In this document: one piece after another, positions 1 through 5,249 of the stretch
How the letters are laid out: each line of letters starts with the position of its first letter
How positions within the stretch are numbered: position 1 is the stretch's first letter
NCBI GenBank assembly: GCA_025359705.1
Contig: JANYFS010000013.1
Span: forward strand, 1-5,348
Direction: 5' to 3'
Length of the DNA: 5,348 nt
DNA from: Deinococcales bacterium
GTDB taxonomy: Bacteria > Deinococcota > Deinococci > Deinococcales > Deinococcaceae
Notes under the pieces: generated by a model
The model's input: the letters and a program-made list of their open reading frames with translations, nothing else
What the model was told of the DNA's origin: nothing
Databases searched by the model: none
Translations under genes and position numbers: made by a program

Positions 1-1541
1 GTGCTTGGGCGGTGCGCGACGAAGCAGGTGAGATTCTGTATTTTGAAGGGGTGGTGCAAGACATTACCGCTCGCAAACGTGCCGAACAAGAGCGTGAAGT
101 GGCCTTGTTGCTCTTTCAAGATCTGTTCGAGAATGCCACCGAAGGTATTTACCGAGTGAGTCCGTCAGGCGATTTGTTGTGGGCCAACCCTGCGCTGCTG
201 CGCCTGAATGCCTGTGCCAGCGAAGATGAGTTGCGCGAGGATATGGAACCGAGTACCGCCGACTGGTATGTACATCCGCTGCGCCAAAAGGAATTTATCC
301 AACAGCTCGAGCGGGAAGGTCAGCTTAGTGAATTTGAATCGGAAGTGACCATTGTTCGCACAGGTGAGCGCAAATGGATTACCGAGAGTGCTAGGCTCGT
401 TCGAGATGCCAATGGCAAGCCGCTTTATATCGAGGGAACCATTCAAGACATCACTGCTCGCAAACAGGCCGAAGCCGAAGTGCAACGGGAAAAACGCCTG
501 TTTGAACAGGTGATTCAAACTAGCCCCAATCCAATTTTTGTGCGCGATGTTTCGGGAGCGCTGGTTTTGGTCAACAATGCCTTGCTCAAAGTGAATGAGC
601 GCGATAGCGAATCCTTCTGGTCTGGGAGACACGGCTCACATCCCAACAATGCCGCCGAACTCGAGCTGAGTTTACAAAACGATCAGATCATGCTCGAGGC
701 GGGACATCCGATGACCTTCGAGGAAGCCTATACCCTTTCGACGGGCGAAGTACATATCTTCTCCAGCATCAAGGCTCCACTCGAGCGGGAAGATGGCACG
801 GTGCAGGTTTTGATCATTGCCACCGACATCACCGAAATCAGGCGTTTGGACAAGCTAAAGGATGATTTTGTAGCTACGGTCAGCCATGAGCTACGTACCC
901 CCCTGACTTCGATTAGTGGAGCTTTGGGCTTGCTATCGGCGGGGGTTTTGGGTCAAGTTTCCGCGATGCAGCGCCCGATGTTGGACATTGCTCAGCACAA
1001 TTCCGAGCGCTTGATTGCCCTAGTCAACGATTTACTGGACATTCAAAAACTCGAGGGCGGGGGGATTAACCTGATCTTGGTGCCGCTCGAGCTGCAAAAG
1101 GTTTTGGAAAAAGCCATTGCCGACCTCAAACCTTATGCTCAAAATCTGGGGGTGACGGTACAGCTTGAGGAGCTGGATAACCCATCCAAAGTTTGGGTGA
1201 ATGGCGACTTTGGGCGCTTGGTTCAGGTGATGAACAACCTGCTGTCCAATGCCTGCAAATTCTCGAGCGCCGACCAAGTGGTTGGGGTGCGTTTGCTCGA
1301 GCGGGGCGGCTTGGCGGTGGTGGAAGTGCAAGACCAAGGTTCAGGCATTCCCGAAGCCTTCCGCGACAAAATCTTCCAAAAATTTGCCCAAGCCGACACC
1401 TCCAGCACCCGAGCCAAAGGTGGCACCGGTTTGGGTCTTGCCATTTCCAAAGCCATTGTGGAAAAGCACGGCGGAACCTTAGATTTTGTGTCGCTCGAGC
1501 AAGGAACCCTTTTTTATTTCCAGTTGCCGCTGGAACACTGA
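1..1541 (+). CDS. PAS-domain sensor histidine kinase, 5' end outside window (partial)
   Basis: This is a two-component sensor kinase that autophosphorylates on histidine and passes the phosphate to a response regulator not present here. The frame is open from base 3, so the start lies upstream; about 512 residues are visible. In order they are: the tail of a PAS/PAC domain ending in VVQDITARKRAE (about residues 17-28); a complete PAS/PAC (about 35-155) ending in TIQDITARKQAE; a third PAS (about 163-280) ending in ATDITEI; a HisKA dimerisation domain with the H-box VSHELRTPL, phosphorylated His codon at 885-887; and a HATPase_c domain with N-box (NNLLSNACKF), G1 (DQGSGIPE), F-box (IFQKFAQ) and G2 (GGTGLGLAISK). 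All catalytic motifs are intact. It ends directly after the ATPase domain, so there is no C-terminal receiver. No membrane segment lies in the visible part, so the signal may be cytosolic or sensed by missing N-terminal domains. The stimulus cannot be told from sequence. Confidence 0.95.
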   Translation, partial: AWAVRDEAGEILYFEGVVQDITARKRAEQEREVALLLFQDLFENATEGIYRVSPSGDLLWANPALLRLNACASEDELREDMEPSTADWYVHPLRQKEFIQQLEREGQLSEFESEVTIVRTGERKWITESARLVRDANGKPLYIEGTIQDITARKQAEAEVQREKRLFEQVIQTSPNPIFVRDVSGALVLVNNALLKVNERDSESFWSGRHGSHPNNAAELELSLQNDQIMLEAGHPMTFEEAYTLSTGEVHIFSSIKAPLEREDGTVQVLIIATDITEIRRLDKLKDDFVATVSHELRTPLTSISGALGLLSAGVLGQVSAMQRPMLDIAQHNSERLIALVNDLLDIQKLEGGGINLILVPLELQKVLEKAIADLKPYAQNLGVTVQLEELDNPSKVWVNGDFGRLVQVMNNLLSNACKFSSADQVVGVRLLERGGLAVVEVQDQGSGIPEAFRDKIFQKFAQADTSSTRAKGGTGLGLAISKAIVEKHGGTLDFVSLEQGTLFYFQLPLEH

Positions 1542-1665
1542 ACATCATAACTTAGATCCGTTATCCGTTATCTGCCAAGGTATGATCGTAAACATCGTGT
1601 TTTGGATAGATAAATCATTTTCCGAATAGGGTAGTTTACCTGTCCATTAATCTAAAACAAATGCT
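1542..1665. other. Convergent intergenic gap between kinase and photolyase
   Basis: This AT-rich spacer separates two convergent stop codons. It contains a 7-bp tandem duplication (CCGTTAT twice, 1558-1571) and part of the 14-bp tandem repeat described separately. The only hairpin I could find is a weak 5-bp stem (AAACA/TGTTT, 1590-1602), which is not a convincing terminator. It has no CTCGAG site. No gene is visible in it. Confidence 0.6.
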
Positions 1666-1686
1666 CTAAAACAAATGCTCTAAAAC
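1651..1686 (-). repeat. 14-bp tandem repeat across the photolyase stop codon
   Basis: Read on the minus strand, the unit GTTTTAGAGCATTT occurs twice in perfect tandem (1686-1673 and 1672-1659), followed by a partial third copy GTTTTAGA (1658-1651). The first unit encodes the last residues of the photolyase (VLEHL), and the second supplies the TAG stop at 1666-1668. Because the stop falls early in whichever unit comes second, gaining or losing one copy would leave the protein unchanged. It is probably replication slippage. Confidence 0.85.
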
Positions 1687-3174
1687 GGATTCGGCCCGCG
1701 CCAAAACCAAATCTTGATCCGAACGTTTATTCCAATTGGCATACACCAAAGACATCCGCACATTGCTTTGAAACCGCGTTTTATGCCGCTCGAGGAAATG
1801 CCAATACAGGCTCGAGAAGGGGCAGGCATCGTCTTGGGTGGTTTTTTTGGGATCATAGATGCAGCTTTTGCAATGGTTGGACATCCGCGAAATATAGGCT
1901 CCACCCGAGACATAGGGCTTGCTGGTAAAGCTACCCATATCGGCAAATTGGCTCATCCCCAAAACATTGGGCGTGACCACCCAATCGAAGGCATCCACAA
2001 AAGTGGTCAAAAACCAATCATTGACCTGTTGCGGCGAAACCCCTGCCAGCAACGCAAAATTCCCCAAAACCATCAGGCGCGGGATGTGGTGGGTGTGTCC
2101 GCGCCGCTCGAGCTGGAGTACCGCACTCGAGAGACAGCGCATTTCGGTCTGGCCCGTCCAATAGAAATCGGGCAAATTTTGGTGCTGCTCGAGCTGGTTT
2201 TCGTTTTTAAATTCGGGCATTTTGTTGCGGTAGACCCGAAACATAAATTCCCGCCAGCCCAAAATCTGCCGAATAAACCCCTCGATGCTCTCGAGTGGAA
2301 TATCACCTAGCATTTTGCTGGCATGGTAGCGCTCGAGCGCGGCTTCACATACTTCTTGGGGTGTGAGCAGCCCCAGATTCAGCGCGGGGCTGAGCAGGCT
2401 GTGATAAAGCTGCTCTTCGCCCTCTTGCATGGCATCCTCGAAGGGGCCAAAGTTGGCGAGGCGGTGCTGCAAAAAATGCTCGAGAGCCTGCAATGCCTGC
2501 TCACGTGTGACCGCCCAATTGAAGTTTTCTAGGGTTCCAAAGTGACTGGGAAAGCTGGATTCCACCCAAGCTATCGTCTCGAGGGTTAAGGCATCGGGTT
2601 CCAGCTCGAGCTTAGGCGGAAAACGGTGTCCAGTAGGGGGAACTTTACGGTTTTCGGCATCAAAATTCCACTGCCCGCCCACAGGCTGCCCGTTTTCCAT
2701 CAAATAGCCCGTTTTGCGGCGCATCTGGCGGTAAAAAAACTCCATACGAAACTGCTTTTTATCCCCCGCATACTGCTGCCAATCGGCATCGGTACACAGC
2801 CAAAGCGGATTGGGCAAGACCGCAAGCGACCCGCCCGCAGCCGTGACCGCTGCTCGCAAAGCCTGTTCGGTTCCCCATTCGGCAGGCTCGAGCAGGTGCA
2901 AAGTTGCCCCAGGAAAAAGTTGCAAATACTGCTGTACCCCTTCTGCAAAGCTCGAGGTTCGCTGGTAATGCACCGTAAAACCCTGCCCTTCGAGCCGAAG
3001 TCTAAAGTGCCGCATTGCCGAATACAGCAAAGCCAATTTTTGTTTGTGATACGGCAAAACCCGTGACCGCTCGAGGGATTCGATCATCAGGATATGCAGC
3101 TCAGTGGGGTCTGCGCCCAAAAGGGGGGCCACTTGATCGCTAAGTTGGTCGCCCAAAATGAGCAGATGTTTCAT
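1666..3174 (-). CDS. phrB: Iron-sulfur (6-4) photolyase / bacterial cryptochrome (FeS-BCP, PhrB/CryB type)
   Basis: This is a flavoprotein of the deoxyribodipyrimidine photolyase-related family (COG3046). Characterised relatives bind FAD, a lumazine antenna and a 4Fe-4S cluster, and use blue light to repair (6-4) photoproducts or act as photoreceptors. The 502-residue product begins MKHLLILGDQLS, the usual family N-terminus, in a Rossmann-like antenna domain. The helical FAD domain carries the signatures GHTHHIPRLMVLGNFALLAGV (first 20 residues at 359-378) and FDWVVTPNVLGMSQFADMG (396-414). Four cysteines, C347, C435, C438 and C451, sit in EMRCLSS, NHCKSCIYD and DACPFSS. As I recall Agrobacterium PhrB (C350, C438, C441, C454), each is offset by exactly three, so the cluster should form. 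ATG at 3174 is chosen because the open frame extending upstream to 3315 gives non-family sequence. There is no Shine-Dalgarno; a TANNNT hexamer six bases before ATG suggests a leaderless mRNA. Photolyase versus pure photoreceptor cannot be decided from sequence alone. Confidence 0.95.
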   Translation of the reverse strand: MKHLLILGDQLSDQVAPLLGADPTELHILMIESLERSRVLPYHKQKLALLYSAMRHFRLRLEGQGFTVHYQRTSSFAEGVQQYLQLFPGATLHLLEPAEWGTEQALRAAVTAAGGSLAVLPNPLWLCTDADWQQYAGDKKQFRMEFFYRQMRRKTGYLMENGQPVGGQWNFDAENRKVPPTGHRFPPKLELEPDALTLETIAWVESSFPSHFGTLENFNWAVTREQALQALEHFLQHRLANFGPFEDAMQEGEEQLYHSLLSPALNLGLLTPQEVCEAALERYHASKMLGDIPLESIEGFIRQILGWREFMFRVYRNKMPEFKNENQLEQHQNLPDFYWTGQTEMRCLSSAVLQLERRGHTHHIPRLMVLGNFALLAGVSPQQVNDWFLTTFVDAFDWVVTPNVLGMSQFADMGSFTSKPYVSGGAYISRMSNHCKSCIYDPKKTTQDDACPFSSLYWHFLERHKTRFQSNVRMSLVYANWNKRSDQDLVLARAESVLEHLF

Positions 3175-3180
3175 CGCTCG

Positions 3181-3186
3181 AGTGTA
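3181..3186 (-). promoter_or_regulatory. Candidate leaderless -10 element of the photolyase gene
   Basis: On the minus strand the hexamer TACACT ends exactly six bases before the photolyase ATG (CGAGCG between them), placing the expected transcription start at or next to the start codon. No ribosome-binding site is present, which fits a leaderless transcript. No good -35 hexamer stands 16-18 bases upstream. A CTCGAG palindrome (3177-3182) overlaps the end of the hexamer and the spacer. The same TANNNT-N6-ATG spacing occurs at the divergent gene. Confidence 0.45.
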
Positions 3187-3291
3187 GTTGGGATTGGAGT
3201 GCTGGGCTGTAGCATTTATTTTGTTGAGGGCGTGAAAAAGAGTTCCCAGCTCTGTGCTGTTCCTCGATTTCCACATGGCCTTTCCAATCAC

Positions 3292-3330
3292 AAAAAAAAC
3301 AGGCTCGAGCGCCAAATCCCCTCGAGCCTG
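3292..3330 (-). terminator. Rho-independent terminator, minus strand
   Basis: Read leftwards, CAGGCTCGAG (3330-3321) and CTCGAGCCTG (3309-3300) form a perfect 10-bp GC-rich stem around an 11-base loop (3320-3310), followed at once by eight T (3299-3292). This is a textbook intrinsic terminator for leftward transcription only; the plus strand has no T-run after the hairpin. No intact gene on the minus strand ends just upstream, but a frameshifted coding remnant stops at 3350, 20 bases before the stem. It could instead act as an attenuator on a longer transcript entering the photolyase gene. Confidence 0.85.
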
Positions 3331-3349
3331 CCTAGTTCACATCCCAAAT

Positions 3350-3494
3350 TTATTCTTTGATCTGCACCCGAACGTGCAATCCCTCGAGCTGCCTGAAACC
3401 TGGATTAAATCCCACGCTCGAGCCACTTGGCGGGGTATTTTACAAAGTTGCTGCCATCAATTTTGTAGAATTTGCAGATGCACGAACGACCCAT
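3350..3494 (-). pseudogene. Possible frameshifted small gene or remnant tail, upstream of the terminator
   Basis: Two short minus-strand frames line up end to end. The first (3494-3405) opens with ATG, has AAGGTG a few bases upstream as a possible ribosome-binding site, and reads MGRSCICKFYKIDGS...KYPAKWLERGI before TAA. The second (3415-3350) reads ...FNPGFRQLEGLHVRVQIKE then TAA. Removing one base near 3408-3412 joins them into about 47 residues with a C-terminus that looks like ordinary protein. Two points support coding: each segment reads its CTCGAG as Leu-Glu, the dominant usage in this DNA, and a strong terminator begins 20 bases after the second stop. Against it: the 5' end overlaps the start of a plus-strand gene, the ATG and RBS lie inside that gene's codons, and both frames are short enough to arise by chance. 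No family is recognised. A single-base sequencing error is an alternative to a true frameshift. Confidence 0.35.
3466..3471 (+). promoter_or_regulatory. Candidate leaderless -10 element of the unknown + strand gene
   Basis: The hexamer TAGAAT ends six bases before ATG 3478 (TTGCAG between them), the same spacing as at the photolyase. No Shine-Dalgarno is seen. A TTTACA at 3439-3444 is the nearest -35-like word, but its 21-base spacing is too long for a standard promoter, so the case rests on the -10 and its position. Confidence 0.45.
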
Positions 3495-4023
3495 CGACAC
3501 CTTGCTCGAGGAATACCAAGATTATGTGATGGCGGATCGCTTACGGCGCACTTTGGGTGGGCGGGTCAAACCCAGCTCGAGATTGCTGAATTTGCAAGAC
3601 TATGCCCGAATTCGGCTCGAGCGCCAAGATCTTGCCCTAAAATTGGTGCGTAAACAGATTCCGCTGGCGGGCTTGGGGCGCATCGACGAGCTGACCGAGC
3701 AGATCAACTACGGTTTTTGGCGCAACCCTGGCGAGGTGGCGGCATTTTTGCGGGCGGCTTTGCGCCAAGGCGGACATCCTGCATTGTCGCAGCCCAAAGC
3801 CTTCGAGGGCTTGCTCAGCCCGCTCGAGCATTCACGGTTGGGTCAGGCTCGAGGGAAAATAAGCAGCTATTACCAAAATTGCCTTAAGTTGGCTGCGCCG
3901 ATTATGGATCCACTGGTTTTTGAACATGCCTACGCCAAAGTGGAAGCGGGCCAGCCTGGTCTTTTCATCGACGAATTGACCGACGATGCGGGCGCTTTTC
4001 TAAATAACCTCGAGCTGTTTTAG
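3478..4023 (+). CDS. Uncharacterised 181-residue protein
   Basis: I do not recognise this protein. It begins MHERPIDTLLEEYQDYVMAD and is hydrophilic and probably mostly alpha-helical. It has no signal peptide, membrane segment, cysteine-based metal site or nucleotide-binding motif; one stretch, INYGFWRNPGEVAAFL, is aromatic and might be a conserved core. The C-terminus is acidic (FIDELTDDAG...LELF). Coding status is supported by the unbroken frame, codon usage like its neighbours (Leu-Glu written CTCGAG at 3505, 3616, 3823 and 4009), and a -10-like hexamer at the right distance. ATG 3478 is preferred over the in-frame TTG at 3472 because of that spacing. It is divergent from the photolyase and convergent with the gamma-glutamyltransferase remnant, so it is probably monocistronic. 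A functional link to the photolyase through the shared divergent region is only a possibility. Confidence 0.8.
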   Translation: MHERPIDTLLEEYQDYVMADRLRRTLGGRVKPSSRLLNLQDYARIRLERQDLALKLVRKQIPLAGLGRIDELTEQINYGFWRNPGEVAAFLRAALRQGGHPALSQPKAFEGLLSPLEHSRLGQARGKISSYYQNCLKLAAPIMDPLVFEHAYAKVEAGQPGLFIDELTDDAGAFLNNLELF

Positions 4024-4042
4024 TCTAGGCTCGAGATTATTT
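4002..4042. repeat. 13-bp inverted repeat spanning the end of the unknown gene
   Basis: AAATAACCTCGAG (4002-4014) and CTCGAGATTATTT (4030-4042) are inverted copies with one mismatch, separated by 15 bases that contain the TAG stop codon. In a minus-strand transcript the mismatch becomes a G-U wobble, so the hairpin pairs fully in that direction. Neither side has a long T-run, so it is at best a non-canonical terminator or an mRNA-end hairpin. The inner half of each arm is a CTCGAG palindrome. Confidence 0.6.
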
Positions 4043-4163
4043 GTGAAGAAAGAGGCCATTTAAAAATTGCAATCGTTAAACAACCACGCTCGAGCTAGTA
4101 GTAATCAAGCCAAATGCAAAGGTAAAAATCAAGTGCAGTATGGTAAATAACAATTGTAAGACC
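4024..4163. other. Convergent intergenic gap
   Basis: This AT-rich spacer lies between two convergent stop codons. It holds the right arm of the inverted repeat, a CTCGAG at 4089 and an 8-bp palindrome ACAATTGT (4150-4157). I see no gene and no standard T-tailed terminator for either strand. Confidence 0.55.
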
Positions 4164-5249
4164 TTATTTGGTTGGATTTTCTACAAAAGCGATGCCACTG
4201 CCCCGCCGTACGGCTTCGGCGGCAACCATCAGGGTTCCATCTGGATTAAATACAATCCCCGTAGCCGCTCCAATCTCGGCAGGCGCAGCAAATTTTTGAC
4301 CTCGAGCAGTCAACGCTGCAATCAATGTCGCGTCCGCATTGGCCTCGAGGCTGGTGGTGCTGCCGTTGCGCTGCGAAATTCTGGGGGCGTTGATGGCTTG
4401 ATCGAGGGGCATTTTAAAATCCACCAGGTTCAAGATGGTTTGGGTCACTGTGGTGATGATGGTGCTGCCCCCAGGAGAACCCAGGGCGGCATAGGGTTTA
4501 TCGCCCTTAAAGAGTAAGGTAGGCGACATGCTCGAGCGGGGGCGTTTGCCAGGAGCCACTGCATTGGGGCCGCCTGGAGCTGCATCGAAATCGGTTAGCT
4601 CGTTGTTGAGCAAGAAGCCGCGCCCAGGAACCACCATGCCACTGCCGCCTTCGGACTCTACGGTAAAGGTGTAGGTGACGATGTTTCCCATTTTGTCGGT
4701 AGCTACAATGTGGGTGGTGGAAATGCCCTCGGTGTCGGGGCGCAGCGGTAAGGTATAGCTGGTAACGGTGTCATACTTGAAGGGATCTCCCGCCTTGGGA
4801 TTTTCCACGGCTTTGTCGGTGATCAGTGGGCGGCGTTCGTTGGCATAAGCCGCACTGAGTAGCCCTCGAGCGGGAATTTTAACCACATCGCCATCCCCCA
4901 AGAAGGCTCCACGGTCTGCGTAGGCCAAGCGCGATGCCTCGAGGTAGGTATGCAGCGCCTGCTCGCGGGGCATCGCCCCCAAATCGAAGCCAGACAGCAG
5001 ATTCAGAATCAAACCCACGGTGTAGCCGCCCGACGAAGGCGTACCCATGCCATAAACGGTCAAACCTCGGTAGCTGCTGACCGTTGGCTCGCGCATTTTG
5101 GCTTCATAGCCGGTCAAATCGCTGATGTTCATATTGGCCCCAACCACCTTGAAGGGTGTGGTGGTAGTGGTTTGGGGCTTGCTCACGGCCTTGACCAAAT
5201 CTCGACCAATGGCTCCTCCATAAAAGCTGCGAACCCCCGACGTATGTGA
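4164..5249 (-). pseudogene. ggt: Gamma-glutamyltransferase, N-terminal part missing
   Basis: Gamma-glutamyltranspeptidases cleave or transfer the gamma-glutamyl group of glutathione and related compounds, usually in the periplasm or outside the cell, after self-cleavage at a catalytic threonine. Seen here: the end of the large subunit (SFYGGAIGRDL, ISDLTGYEAKMREPTV, GMGTPSSGGYTVGLILNLL) and a whole small subunit of about 184 residues starting at TTHIVATDKMGNIVTYT. The catalytic Thr codon is 4716-4718. Other hallmarks are LLNNELTDFD, RSSMSPTLLF and the oxyanion motif GSPGGS. The family is usually 550-600 residues; only about 360 remain. The signal peptide and roughly the first 230-250 residues, including the substrate-binding Arg region, are absent because the frame meets TAA at 5250-5252 just before SGVRSFYGG. 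Upstream sequence does not resemble the family in any frame. The cause could be insertion, deletion or a misassembled junction. As it stands no functional enzyme can be made; a TTG at 5198 is not a believable start. Confidence 0.85.

Larger units (their letters stand above)
3175..3477. other. Divergent intergenic region between photolyase and unknown gene
   Basis: This 303-bp stretch carries the start regions of both flanking genes, the leftward terminator (3292-3330) and most of the possible minus-strand remnant. Five CTCGAG copies lie within it (3177, 3304, 3321, 3383, 3417), so the palindrome is at least as dense here as in coding DNA. The photolyase frame stays open through 3175-3315 but without family similarity. 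Short plus-strand frames crossing the region look like chance. Confidence 0.6.

Noticed and set aside
1032..1548. Several overlapping frames on both strands within the kinase ATPase region
   Set aside because: All are shadows of the kinase; none shows its own motifs or start signals.
1590..1602. Terminator between kinase and photolyase
   Set aside because: Only a 5-bp, mostly A-T stem with a 3-base loop and a short T-run; too weak to call.
1651..1686. CRISPR-like motif: minus-strand GTTTTAGAGC repeated
   Set aside because: The text resembles the start of some type II CRISPR repeats, but the units are 14 bp in direct tandem with no spacers, and one lies inside a coding region. No cas genes are present.
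1714..2310. 198-residue plus-strand open frame antisense to the photolyase
   Set aside because: It is a shadow of the minus-strand gene, which has clear family motifs throughout; the antisense product has no recognisable features.
3175..3315. Longer photolyase start at 3315
   Set aside because: The extra 47 residues do not resemble the family N-terminus, which begins at MKHLLILGDQLS, and a terminator would lie over the extended start.
3472..3477. TTG start for the unknown + strand gene
   Set aside because: The ATG two codons later is a stronger start and has the same six-base spacing from a TANNNT hexamer as the photolyase.
3254..3529. Plus-strand open frames 3254-3529 and 3357-3653
   Set aside because: They cross the terminator and run into the unknown gene in other frames, with low-complexity or cysteine/arginine-rich chance-like composition.
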